From: Paenibacillus sp. USDA918EY
Lineage (GTDB): Bacteria; Bacillota; Bacilli; Paenibacillales; Paenibacillaceae
Direction of reading: 5' to 3'
NCBI RefSeq assembly: GCF_009870825.1
Contig: NZ_WTWY01000016.1
Location: 1 to 64,000 of the forward strand
Length of the DNA stretch: 64,000 nt
Shown here: one piece after another, positions 1-7,897 of the stretch
Numbering within the stretch: position 1 is the first letter of the stretch
How the letters are laid out: each line of letters begins with the position of its first letter
Notes under the pieces: generated by a model
Told to the model about the DNA's origin: nothing
Database searches by the model: none
What the model saw: only the letters and a program-made list of their open reading frames with translations
Program-made: the position numbers and the translations under genes

Positions 1-93
1 TCGACCTTGCAAGCAAGGTCTAATCTCACTCGTTGTTCAGTTTTCAAAGATCAAATTCTTTCGTTTCGTTCATCGCTGCATCTCAGCGGCGAC
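1..93 (-). other. rRNA operon leader (16S gene lies off the left edge)
   Basis: Read on the minus strand, this stretch contains CTTTGAAAACTGAACAACG, the conserved element found upstream of 16S rRNA (boxA-like leader) in Bacillus and Paenibacillus. It is followed by the perfect stem GACCTTGC/GCAAGGTC at 3-20. A strong promoter lies just upstream at 100-129. The rRNA genes themselves are outside the window, so the call rests on the leader sequence and on the neighbouring ygxA, which abuts rrnD in B. subtilis. Confidence 0.75.
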
Positions 94-99
94 TTTTAT

Positions 100-129
100 A
101 ATATATCATGCCGCCCATCATTTCGTCAA
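100..129 (-). promoter_or_regulatory. rrn promoter
   Basis: On the minus strand TTGACG (129-124) and TATATT (105-100) are separated by 18 bp and followed by an AT-rich start region. It points into the 16S leader and is the only strong SigA-type promoter in the 388 bases before ygxA. Further upstream (130-317) I see only AT-rich DNA and no ORF with a ribosome-binding site. Confidence 0.7.
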
Positions 130-317
130 GCACTTTTTTTCGATCTTTTTTTCAGCCAATGTTTGCGCTTGTCGAATCCTCGTTATTAATGACCCGAGGT
201 TTCATGGGGCGAGTTATAATTTAACACATAAAACATTAATGAGTCAACCTCTAAGTCAAAAAAACGCAAATACTGCTTATAACTTTCCCCGATACGTCTT
301 TTCCATGCATAAACAAA

Positions 318-338
318 GAGGGAGAGCTTTTCTCCCTC
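318..338 (-). terminator. terminator after ygxA
   Basis: GAGGGAGA and TCTCCCTC form a perfect 8-bp stem that on the minus strand is followed by TTTGTTT. It sits 50 bases past the ygxA stop codon. The T-tract is short, so it may be a weak terminator. Confidence 0.6.
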
Positions 339-388
339 AAAATGAACGCACCAAAGTAATTACTTAATAATAATCGATGTCCAGATCA

Positions 389-1267
389 TTATTCCGCCGA
401 ATAACGGATCCCCGGGCTGTCCGATCCCGAATCGTCGGACCATGCTGCCGTTTCTTTTACCAGGGACCGGTTGACCAGCTTGCGCATGACAAGAGGCAGC
501 TCGTTTTTCACGATGCGCAAATCCGGATGATGTATCAATTCCTCAATGCTCCACGGCTGAGTTCTGCTTCCCAAAACGCGGAACAGCAGGACCGAGCACT
601 CGGCCATCTTGGACATCACGGAGAATTCGCAAGCCAGAAGCACCAGTTCTACCCGCTGCCGAATCGTTTCCGTGCTCTGGGTCAATTCCTCGTACAACTT
701 GTGGATCGCCGTGTTTAATTCCTTGACTTGTTCCCATACAGCCTGGTTCGGCAGCACCCCGCGTTCGATGAGTTCGATCCTCGCCCAATGCTTGAGCGAA
801 TCCAGCACGGATTGATAAGCATCGATGACGTAACCCGCTTGCAAATAACGCTTTGCTTCGACGTAAATACTGAGGAACCGCGAAAATTCGTACAGCATTT
901 GCCGGTCCCGCAGCGGCTGATCAAACGCCGCATATTCATGGCGCAGCCGGGCCAGCTTGCCGCCGTCATCCCTAACAAGCTCCCCTTCCACGAAACAGCG
1001 AATCAAGTCTCCTTTGTCCCCTGTTATCAGCCAGCTCTGAAGGGATTCGGCCGAAACATGCAGCGTCTGGCACGGCAGCCCTCCTACGAGCGTATGCTCG
1101 ACCACCAGCTCCGCTTCCTGGCCTTCGCGAACGATGAGGACGATGTAATCGAAGTCATGAAGCAAAGATCCGTCGAATTTGTGGGCTTCTTGACGATATA
1201 TAATCATGCCGATGGCATCGGTATCAAAAGACTCTCCATAAAAAAAAGACAAATTGGACAAATCCAT
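389..1267 (-). CDS. ygxA: YgxA-like nucleotidyltransferase-like protein
   Basis: The product of about 292 residues matches the YgxA family (nucleotidyltransferase-like fold; molecular function not established). In B. subtilis the order rrnD-ygxA-ygzB-perR is conserved, and here the same order surrounds this gene, which is the main support for the name. I chose the ATG at 1267 because GGAGGGA precedes it at normal spacing; the ATG four codons upstream overlaps that ribosome-binding site and has none of its own. No signal peptide or membrane segment is seen. The C-terminal third (around LRIVKNELPLVMRKLVNRSL) looks like a small helical, possibly winged-helix, module. It is divergent from ygzB. 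Confidence 0.75.
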   Translation of the reverse strand: MDLSNLSFFYGESFDTDAIGMIIYRQEAHKFDGSLLHDFDYIVLIVREGQEAELVVEHTLVGGLPCQTLHVSAESLQSWLITGDKGDLIRCFVEGELVRDDGGKLARLRHEYAAFDQPLRDRQMLYEFSRFLSIYVEAKRYLQAGYVIDAYQSVLDSLKHWARIELIERGVLPNQAVWEQVKELNTAIHKLYEELTQSTETIRQRVELVLLACEFSVMSKMAECSVLLFRVLGSRTQPWSIEELIHHPDLRIVKNELPLVMRKLVNRSLVKETAAWSDDSGSDSPGIRYSAE

Positions 1268-1387
1268 GTCTCCCTCCATGCATTCCTTGGCGAAAAGCAG
1301 CCAATTCAGTTATAATATACTTCTACATGTTCCATGTCAGTTCCTCTTTTTGAATACAACTAAATCGATGATAGGAGCCAATGATCC

Positions 1388-1792
1388 ATGATCTTCAAAA
1401 CAGCAAAAATCGTTGCTTTCCGTACCTGGGGACTGCTGCTGACGATCATCGGCATGATGCTGATGGTGCTGGGCACGGCAGGGATCGTCTTCTGGGGACA
1501 AGCCGGAAAAATCGTGGCGGCGATCGGTCTCATCATCGGCCTGATCGCCATGATGGGCAGCCTGGGGATTTATTTTTGGGCCGGGATGCTTTCCACGAGC
1601 GTAAAAACGATCGAATGCCCGGAATGTCACAAACCGACGAAAATGCTCGGAAAAACGGACCGCTGCATGTTCTGCCGAACCATCATGACGACCGACATCA
1701 ACCTGGCGGACATTACGGACGACGAGCTGGAAGAACTTCAAAAACACAAGGAAACGCAAGGCAGCCCTTCATCAGCCGTCCATCACCATTAA
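1388..1792 (+). CDS. ygzB: YgzB-like membrane protein with zinc ribbon (DUF2614)
   Basis: The 134-residue protein has two hydrophobic segments (about 11-37 and 43-68), then a CPEC...CMFC pair of CxxC motifs (about 78-99) typical of a zinc ribbon, and an acidic tail ending in three histidines. This fits the small YgzB/DUF2614 family of Firmicutes, whose role is unknown. AGGAG at 1373-1377 gives 10-base spacing to the ATG at 1388; the earlier ATG at 1381 is in another frame. The position between ygxA and the perR region matches B. subtilis. A strong terminator follows. Confidence 0.8.
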   Translation: MIFKTAKIVAFRTWGLLLTIIGMMLMVLGTAGIVFWGQAGKIVAAIGLIIGLIAMMGSLGIYFWAGMLSTSVKTIECPECHKPTKMLGKTDRCMFCRTIMTTDINLADITDDELEELQKHKETQGSPSSAVHHH

Positions 1793-1815
1793 GCGCCTTT
1801 CGCTTCTGAGTGCTA

Positions 1816-1860
1816 AAAAACAAAGAACCGGCCACCCTTAACGGATGGCCGGTTCTTTGC
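1816..1860. terminator. bidirectional terminator between ygzB and the GH18 gene
   Basis: CAAAGAACCGGCCA and TGGCCGGTTCTTTG form a 14-bp stem. An A-run on the left supplies Ts for the minus strand. It lies between two convergent genes and probably serves both. Confidence 0.85.
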
Positions 1861-1967
1861 GTTCAATACGGAATATCTCTAACGGATCTCAACTATAAAA
1901 AAGGATCAAAAAGAAACAATACAATGATTCACGAAAATTTTCGAATCACTTATAAGTGCAGCATGCA

Positions 1968-3680
1968 TTACTTTGAAATATTTTGGAGCACATCCCAGGC
2001 TTCATCGGTACCGAAGCTGCGGGTCCATGCCGCGACGCCGGCGAGATTAAGCTCCTTAGCCAGCTTCACCCTTTCGGCGAGCGACGTTTTGTCTTCAATC
2101 CATATTTTTTTCACTACGCCGTCTTCCGTGTATTCGACGTAGTTCTGCTTCACGTCCTCCAGATACTGCGGTTTCAGCTTCTTCTCCGCGATGATTTCAT
2201 TTACGGTTTTCATTCCTACCGCTTTGGAGGATACTTTCGTTTTACCGTCCTTCACTTCTTCCGACCAGATCCGCGTGTACAGCGGGACCGCCAAAATCAA
2301 TTTTTCGGGCGGCACCTCGTCCTCCTCGAGAATTTTGCGGACCGCCGACCCGGCCCATGGCAGAGATGACACCGATCCGGCTTTCGGACTGGATGCCCAG
2401 TGCTCGTCATAAGCCATCAAAATAATAAAGTCTGCCGTTTCCCCAAGCGAACGCCGATCCAAAAAACGCGACCACATTTCGCTTCCCGACTTCGGAGTAA
2501 CGTCCACCGACACGATCAAACCCTTCGCCCGGGCCAGCGGTTTCAGTTCGCGAACGAATTGGGACACGTTTTCCCCGTCTTTCGTTTTGACGTTTTCGAA
2601 ATCCAGATTGATGCCGTCCAAATGATACATCTTGGCGAATTCAAGGATCTGGTTGATGGCGTTTAATCTGGTCTCGTAGGTGGCCATCGCTTTCGAAGTA
2701 ATATCGGGGTCAAAGCTGTTGTTGAGAAGCCCCCATACTTCCATGCCGCGGGCATGGGCTTTTTGCACGTAGGCGGTGTCTGCATTGCTGCGGACGTTGC
2801 CCTCACCGTCGATGATGCTGAACCAGGTCGGGCTGACGACATTGACCCCGGTCATTTGATCGATGACGGACGGGTCGGGCTTTTTCTGATAAACGGCCTC
2901 CCAGGCCAGGTTTACCGGTTTGCCTTCCCAGTTCCGTTCGGCTTGCGTAGGCTCTTCAGGAACGGCTTCGACCGTTTTCTTTTCGCCGAGCTTTACCTTG
3001 GACTTTGGCACGTAACCGGCATATCCGTTATCCATCTGCACGAAATACCATGAAGCCTCGGATCCCCAAATCCGCAGGGATGTACCCCCAGGCATGTCCG
3101 CCAAAATCCGTTCATGTTTGGACGGCCCCTTCCGAAGCGCCGTTTTGGAATCTCCATTGCCGGCGACTTTGCCCGTCTGCACCGTATCCCCGGCTCTCAG
3201 GAGCAGCACCGCGCCCGTGTTCCGGTCCTCATGAACGGTGACGCCGTACAGCTCTTTCAGCGGTTGAATCGGCATATAGAGCAAGCCCTTTTTCTCCTCC
3301 GGCGCAAAACGGAGCTGTACCTGCTTATTATTCAGCTGCGCATCCTTTTCCCCCGTCTGCAAATGCATCACCTTGGCGGGGGTCGTCATGATCAGCGACT
3401 GCGATCCTTTTTCATAGCGTATATTGGGGTCTACCGTTTCCTGCAGCACCGAGAGCGGCAGCTTCAGCTGTTCGCCCGAACCCTCGGCAGGTTCGTCGAG
3501 CAATTTGCCCTGAACGAATATGGGCTTGTCCATCCCTTTCCAGTCCGGCTTTTCATGCAGCGGATTCGGAAGCACCTCGGTAACGGTCACATAAGCTCCG
3601 GCTGCTATCAGGCATAATCCGAGAAAAATGGCAAACCGCCTTTTCGCCGTGGGACGGCGTTTACGTCTACTTCTACTCAA
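1968..3680 (-). CDS. GH18 glycoside hydrolase with SH3 and copper-amine-oxidase-like N-terminal domains
   Basis: The 570-residue protein has a basic N-terminus and one membrane anchor (about 15-36), so it should face the cell wall. A copper-amine-oxidase-N-like region (about 50-165) and a bacterial SH3 domain (about 170-235) precede a C-terminal GH18 barrel (about 255-565). The barrel carries the catalytic signature LDGINLDFEN, where the last E is the expected acid/base. This domain order is common in Paenibacillus and Bacillus spore- or wall-associated N-acetylglucosaminidases (YdhD/SleL-like); the substrate is inferred to be peptidoglycan or chitin-like glycan. The start is a TTG at 3680, eight bases after GGAGGA; no ATG gives a comparable site. 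In B. subtilis perR is next to ygzB, so this gene looks like an insertion into a conserved block. Confidence 0.85.
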   Translation of the reverse strand: MSRSRRKRRPTAKRRFAIFLGLCLIAAGAYVTVTEVLPNPLHEKPDWKGMDKPIFVQGKLLDEPAEGSGEQLKLPLSVLQETVDPNIRYEKGSQSLIMTTPAKVMHLQTGEKDAQLNNKQVQLRFAPEEKKGLLYMPIQPLKELYGVTVHEDRNTGAVLLLRAGDTVQTGKVAGNGDSKTALRKGPSKHERILADMPGGTSLRIWGSEASWYFVQMDNGYAGYVPKSKVKLGEKKTVEAVPEEPTQAERNWEGKPVNLAWEAVYQKKPDPSVIDQMTGVNVVSPTWFSIIDGEGNVRSNADTAYVQKAHARGMEVWGLLNNSFDPDITSKAMATYETRLNAINQILEFAKMYHLDGINLDFENVKTKDGENVSQFVRELKPLARAKGLIVSVDVTPKSGSEMWSRFLDRRSLGETADFIILMAYDEHWASSPKAGSVSSLPWAGSAVRKILEEDEVPPEKLILAVPLYTRIWSEEVKDGKTKVSSKAVGMKTVNEIIAEKKLKPQYLEDVKQNYVEYTEDGVVKKIWIEDKTSLAERVKLAKELNLAGVAAWTRSFGTDEAWDVLQNISK

Positions 3681-3732
3681 AGGCTGATCCTCCGTAATCT
3701 AAAGATTCGTATTGCCGAAAAGATTGTTAACT

Positions 3733-3770
3733 AAAAAAACGTGGGATCCATTGCAGGAATCCGCACGTTT
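3733..3770 (-). terminator. perR terminator
   Basis: On the minus strand AAACGTGCGGATTCC pairs imperfectly with GGATCCCACGTTT and is followed by a T-run. It is 31 bases past the perR stop. Confidence 0.8.
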
Positions 3771-3801
3771 TATCGAAAGCAGAAAGCATGAAACGGATGC
3801 T

Positions 3802-4227
3802 TTACTTATTTTTGCAACTGCTGCAAATCCCGTACAGCTCCATGCGCAATCCTTGGATCTGAAAGCCGGTGCTTTTCTCAGCAGTATGCTCCACGTCCTC
3901 CAGGGACGGGTAACTGAAATCTTCGATTTTTCCGCATTTCTGGCAAATCACGTGAAAGTGATCCGATACGTTCGCATCAAAACGGCTTGAATTATCTCCA
4001 TAGGTCAGCTCATGAACCATACCGGCTTCGATCAGCATTTTCAAATTATTATATACGGTTGCTACGCTCATGCTCGGAAATTTAGGTTCCAGCGCACGAT
4101 AAATTTCATCCGCTGTTGGATGGCTCATGGACTCCATGAGGTAAGCCAATATCGCATGACGCTGGGGCGTAATCCGAACACCATTCGATTTCAGTTGTTC
4201 CAATGCATGCTCGACTCGCGTTGACAT
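3802..4227 (-). CDS. perR: peroxide-responsive repressor PerR (Fur family)
   Basis: The 141-residue Fur-family protein has the winged helix at about 10-80 (GVRITPQRHAIL; HPTADEIY) and the metal-binding C-terminal domain. The region SRFDANVSDHFHVICQKCG holds the His/Asp residues of the regulatory metal site and a CxxC; the second CxxC is in GICSSCKNK, giving the structural Zn(Cys)4 site. The NSSRFDAN sequence with Asp is a PerR hallmark that separates it from Fur and Zur. ATG 4227 is preferred over GTG 4236 because AAGGCGGTGG precedes it and the length then matches B. subtilis PerR. Targets inferred in this window include the P1B4 ATPase at 53-55 kb. Confidence 0.9.
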   Translation of the reverse strand: MSTRVEHALEQLKSNGVRITPQRHAILAYLMESMSHPTADEIYRALEPKFPSMSVATVYNNLKMLIEAGMVHELTYGDNSSRFDANVSDHFHVICQKCGKIEDFSYPSLEDVEHTAEKSTGFQIQGLRMELYGICSSCKNK

Positions 4228-4402
4228 CTTACCCACCGCCTTATAAATTAAACAGAATTCTAATATTCTCGAATGTTAACGAAAACAATTTTCAATTGAG
4301 CATTCAAAGCATATTTATAACTTTATTGTACGTTCATCGTTTCGACTTTGTCAACGAAGGGGCCCTCCCTGAAAGAACTTGGAATAAACGATATGCGCCC
4401 GC

Positions 4403-5671
4403 TCAATATTTATTCACGCTCAGATCGCTGTTGCCTTCGATATGGACTTTATGTTCCCCCAGGCCGATGGTGCCCGTAATGTTCTTTTTATCCACGGTGA
4501 ACTCCGGAAACTGGTTATGGATATCGCCGTAGCTGATGCTGCCGTCGATTTCGTAGCTCCCCGCTTCGGGCAGCGCAAGGGTAAGCTCCCCTACGGCGCT
4601 GTAAATGTCCCAATCGCCTCCGACGACGCCGGAACGTGCCGTAATGCCGCCGTTCAGCGATTCCGCCTTCAGACCGGAACGGATTCCGTCCACGTCGATA
4701 TTCCCGTTTTTCGTTCGGACATCAATAGCCCCAAGCGATTTCCGTACCGACAAATTGCCCACCTGCGTCGTGAGGGTCACGGCATCGGAAACGTCCACCA
4801 CCTGCATGCTGCCTTGATTGGTGCTTAAATCGACGGAGCCCAGGACATGGTAAGCGTTGGCTTTTCCGTTCAGCGTGCTGCCCTTTACGTTCCCGGTCAC
4901 CTGATTCAGATAAAGATCGCCGCTGGCCGTTTCCATCGAAATTTGCTTGATCGCCTCGACATGCTGCAAGCGGATGCTTCCGTTCATCGTCCGCAGCGAC
5001 AGGTCGAAACGCCGGTCCTCCGGCAGCGTAATCGTCAGATTCATGCGCGGCTGCCTTTTGCCGGATTGTCCGTACGCTTTCCCTTTGGTTTGAATGGTAA
5101 TGGTGCTGTCGCCGCTGACATCAAGCGAAGATTCTCGTCCAATCGCTTCGGCTTCCGGGCCCGTAATCTGATCCACCCAGATCTCCGCCTGAACCCCGAT
5201 GTCCGCCACCGGCCCGCGCTGGACGATAATATCCCCGTTAATGTTTTCGACGTTGACGTTTTGCGTCTTCAGCGTTACGGGAACCGCCAGCAGATCCTTT
5301 CCGACGCTGTTCCCTTCCGCTTCACTGTAGTCGACGCCCGCTGCAGCGAGATTCAGGCTCACCTTGTTCCAGAGATGCAAGTAATGCTTTTGCTCCGCCA
5401 CGATAAACACGGATGTCGACAAGACCGCGGCCAGCATCACCCCTCGCAGATCCAGCTGGAATCGCCGGCCCGCTCCTTTAGCATGCCGCGATATCAGATG
5501 CAATATGATATATTCAAGCCCCCACAGCACGATGATGAGCGGCCACCATTTCAGCAGCAGCAGCAAATGATCGGTGCCATGAAGGGCATCGCCAAAAAGA
5601 AGCGCGCCCGTCGCGATCAGCAGCAGGACAGCCGTGAATCTTCCGACGCGCATGCGCCGTTTCCGGTTCAT
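4403..5671 (-). CDS. DUF4097-family protein with LiaI/LiaF-like membrane N-terminus
   Basis: The 422-residue protein has two or three membrane segments (about 12-28, 38-60, 75-92), including the WWPLIIVLWGLEYII type seen in LiaI/LiaF-like proteins. The rest is a repetitive beta-rich region (about 130-415) with recurring NGxI/SGDL/GNLS turns typical of DUF4097 right-handed beta-solenoids. Such proteins accompany envelope-stress systems; the precise role is unknown. It is the second gene of a two-gene operon, 22 bases after the stop of the upstream membrane gene, and probably shares its promoter. Confidence 0.75.
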   Translation of the reverse strand: MNRKRRMRVGRFTAVLLLIATGALLFGDALHGTDHLLLLLKWWPLIIVLWGLEYIILHLISRHAKGAGRRFQLDLRGVMLAAVLSTSVFIVAEQKHYLHLWNKVSLNLAAAGVDYSEAEGNSVGKDLLAVPVTLKTQNVNVENINGDIIVQRGPVADIGVQAEIWVDQITGPEAEAIGRESSLDVSGDSTITIQTKGKAYGQSGKRQPRMNLTITLPEDRRFDLSLRTMNGSIRLQHVEAIKQISMETASGDLYLNQVTGNVKGSTLNGKANAYHVLGSVDLSTNQGSMQVVDVSDAVTLTTQVGNLSVRKSLGAIDVRTKNGNIDVDGIRSGLKAESLNGGITARSGVVGGDWDIYSAVGELTLALPEAGSYEIDGSISYGDIHNQFPEFTVDKKNITGTIGLGEHKVHIEGNSDLSVNKY

Positions 5672-5693
5672 GATATCCCTCCGTTCGCCCGCC

Positions 5694-6341
5694 TTATTGT
5701 CCGCTCTTTTCCCGATCCGTTTTTTGAGAGCCGCGCTGTTTTCGCAAAATCCATATTTCCCGGCACCCTGCCCACAAGCCCGCAGCCACCAGGAGCGCCG
5801 CCACCATGACTTTCCCGTAATCCTCCAAGTAGATCTTCAGCCACCGCGGCTTTTGGTAAAAAAGAAACATAAGCGCGCCGCCCGCGATCAGCATGATTCC
5901 GAAAAACGAGCTTCGTTCGACGGTAAACGGATTCCGGTACGGTGAAGCCTCCCGAACTTCTTGCCCCGAATTGCGGACCTTGTGCAGGATGACGTAATCC
6001 GCCGATTGCAACACGTCATACACGTTGTAAAAATAAGTCACCGGAATGACGAGCGCCAGCAAAATAAGCAGCGGAACGTTGATCTGCATCCCGATGGACG
6101 AGAAATACAAAAGCGCCGAAGCGTCCAAGAGCAGCGTAAAAATAAAGGCGATACCCTTACGGTACAGCCCGAGATAGATATGGCCGAGACCCGGGCAAAC
6201 GGCAGCCAGCAATCCGGCCATAAATTTGCGTTTGCGGGAGAACAGGCGCCGGGAGCGGACAACGGTTTTCTTTTTATTATGCATGCGGTGTCCTTTCGCC
6301 GCTTCTTTGTCCGAACCGCCGGTATGTTTAACGCTGTGCAT
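5694..6341 (-). CDS. membrane protein of unknown function (TM2-like N-terminal part)
   Basis: The 215-residue protein has a Lys/Arg-rich N-terminus, then CPGLGHIYLGLYRKG, a TM2-domain-like helix-turn-helix motif (about 40-56). Further hydrophobic stretches lie at about 60-105, 147-163 and 175-192; the third (SSFFGIMLIAGGALMFLF) resembles LiaI-type segments. ATG 6341 is chosen because AAAGGAG precedes it by eight bases; an upstream in-frame ATG lacks such a site. It is cotranscribed with the DUF4097 gene, so the two probably form an envelope module. Two copies of an 11-base direct repeat lie upstream of the start. Confidence 0.65.
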   Translation of the reverse strand: MHSVKHTGGSDKEAAKGHRMHNKKKTVVRSRRLFSRKRKFMAGLLAAVCPGLGHIYLGLYRKGIAFIFTLLLDASALLYFSSIGMQINVPLLILLALVIPVTYFYNVYDVLQSADYVILHKVRNSGQEVREASPYRNPFTVERSSFFGIMLIAGGALMFLFYQKPRWLKIYLEDYGKVMVAALLVAAGLWAGCREIWILRKQRGSQKTDREKSGQ

Positions 6342-6405
6342 GTTCCCGCTCCTTTCCCGCTCAAGTAGTTCTATGATTTTCAATCATTTTTAAGCAAAAA
6401 AAAGC

Positions 6406-6442
6406 CTACCCTATATTCTATATAGATGATACTACCCTATAT
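6406..6442 (-). repeat. two 11-bp direct repeats upstream of the membrane/DUF4097 operon
   Basis: On the minus strand ATATAGGGTAG occurs twice, at 6442-6432 and 6416-6406, with a period of 26 bp. The intervening DNA is AT-rich (CTATATAG). The placement, 65-100 bases before the operon start and at a non-integral helical spacing (about 2.5 turns), could be a regulator binding array; the regulator is unknown. Confidence 0.5.
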
Positions 6443-6493
6443 AACCGGCACAATAACAGGTAAATATCTGGATGCGCGCCCTTAAATAAGCAA

Positions 6494-6520
6494 AAAACTC
6501 CCTTTTGGGAAGGGAGTTTT
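6494..6520 (-). terminator. terminator after the mgtC-like gene
   Basis: AAAACTCCCTT and AAGGGAGTTTT form an 11-bp stem ten bases past the stop codon of the minus-strand gene. Confidence 0.85.
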
Positions 6521-6529
6521 CGGTACGTA

Positions 6530-7243
6530 TTAATCAATGGAGACCGTGGATACCCCGTCAATTCTGCGAATCCGGGAAGCGAGCTCCAGCGGATCGAATG
6601 CCCGTTTGCTGAGCGCGTTCAAAGCGATTTCGACCGTGGTTGAAGGCGGCTGAAGCTCGCCGTACGGCACGTTGCTTCGCTCGTTGACGACCGCTTTTTT
6701 CACGGTAATCTCCTCTTCCTCCAGCAGGTCGGATATGGATTCGAGCAGCCCCGGAGCAGAAATGGCGCAAACCGATATCAAATGGAGCTTGCTGCTGCGG
6801 ATATACCGCTGCTCCAGCTTGTTGAACACGACCAGCGTCAGCAAAATAAGAAACGTCGCCGCAACGGAGGCAAAGTAAAAACCCGCGCCTACCGCGAGCC
6901 CGACGGCGGCAACGACCCATATCGACGCGGCCGTGGTTAGACCCGTGATCGATTTCCCGGTAAACAAAATCGTTCCGGCTCCCAAAAAGCCGACCCCCGT
7001 AATGACGGCCGAGGCCAGTCTCGCAGGATCGATCCGTATGTTGATCTCGTGCACGAATTCGGAAAAACCGTAAATGGACAACATGATAATAAGCGTCGAT
7101 CCCATGCATACAAGGATATGAGTCCGAAGGCCGGCTGCATGGTTGGAGCGTTCCCGTTCCAAACCGACAAGCCCGCCCAATAGCATAGACAACAGCAGGC
7201 GCAGCAGGATATGCACGTTATCTATATACCATGGATCCGTCAA
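6530..7243 (-). CDS. MgtC/SapB-family membrane protein
   Basis: The 237-residue protein starts with hydrophobic helices (about 8-150) carrying the MgtC signature GGLVGLERERSNHAAGLRTH and GVGFLGAGTI. A soluble ACT-like C-terminal domain (about 155-235) ends the protein. MgtC/SapB proteins act in adaptation to low magnesium and in membrane homeostasis; in Firmicutes the ligand is unknown. It stands alone between terminators. I see no M-box upstream, only about 60 bases before the next gene. Confidence 0.85.
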   Translation of the reverse strand: MTDPWYIDNVHILLRLLLSMLLGGLVGLERERSNHAAGLRTHILVCMGSTLIIMLSIYGFSEFVHEINIRIDPARLASAVITGVGFLGAGTILFTGKSITGLTTAASIWVVAAVGLAVGAGFYFASVAATFLILLTLVVFNKLEQRYIRSSKLHLISVCAISAPGLLESISDLLEEEEITVKKAVVNERSNVPYGELQPPSTTVEIALNALSKRAFDPLELASRIRRIDGVSTVSID

Positions 7244-7303
7244 AAGCCAATCTCTCCCCAGTTCTCCCTATGAATGCAATTGCGCCGCCATAGGAAGGAT
7301 CAT

Positions 7304-7774
7304 TTAAACCGATATGTCCGCCCGCTTGTGGAAGGTCGTAAGCTCCACGCCAGGGGCAACTTCAAACGTCTCGTAAGGCACAAAGCCGTATTTGAGGTAT
7401 AACGCGACCGCAGGTTCATTTTTGGCGCCGGTCGACACGATAAACAGCGGAACGTTCGGATGGCTTTCAAACACATGCCGGATGAGGCTCCCCGCGATGC
7501 CTTTGCGAAAATGGCCCGGATGGACCATCATGCGCATCAATGTCAACGATCCCGGCGTTTCCTGTTTCGTCGCCACCGCGCCAAGCAGTTCCCCTTCCTC
7601 GTCCAAGCAGCCGTAAAACGTTTCGCCGCAGTTCCGCAGCGTTTCATGGGTATCGAGGAGCGGCGGAATATCGTAAAACCCGAGTTTTTCGGCCTCCAGC
7701 CGGTAGGCTATGTGCTGCAGCCTCCAAATTTGGTCCACCATGTCCCCGTCCTGCAATGAAAGCTTGGTTATCAC
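7304..7774 (-). CDS. GNAT-family N-acetyltransferase
   Basis: The 156-residue protein has the GNAT fold. The acetyl-CoA loop is MMVHPGHFRKGIAGSLI (about 90-106) and the C-terminal NEPAVALYLKYGFVPYE strand-helix is characteristic. The acceptor substrate cannot be predicted. It is on the same strand as mgtC with a 60-base gap and may be cotranscribed with it; a gatB terminator separates it from gatCAB. Confidence 0.85.
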   Translation of the reverse strand: MITKLSLQDGDMVDQIWRLQHIAYRLEAEKLGFYDIPPLLDTHETLRNCGETFYGCLDEEGELLGAVATKQETPGSLTLMRMMVHPGHFRKGIAGSLIRHVFESHPNVPLFIVSTGAKNEPAVALYLKYGFVPYETFEVAPGVELTTFHKRADISV

Positions 7775-7850
7775 AGGGATCCCCCTTTTCAGGCTATACG
7801 CCGCAAGTCAAAAAAAGAACAAATGAACCGGCGAAAAAGATTCGCCTAAC

Positions 7851-7879
7851 AAAAAAGGGCTTGTCCGGCGGACAAGCCC
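7851..7879 (-). terminator. gatCAB terminator
   Basis: GGGCTTGTCC and GGACAAGCCC form a 10-bp stem, followed on the minus strand by six Ts. It lies 19 bases past the gatB stop. Confidence 0.9.
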
Positions 7880-7897
7880 CAAGACCCGTTCCTCTTA

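Noticed and set aside
4237..4320. Per-box upstream of perR for autoregulation
   Set aside because: The region is AT-rich with TTAGAATTCTG and similar, but no 15-bp match to TTATAATTATTATAA that I would defend.
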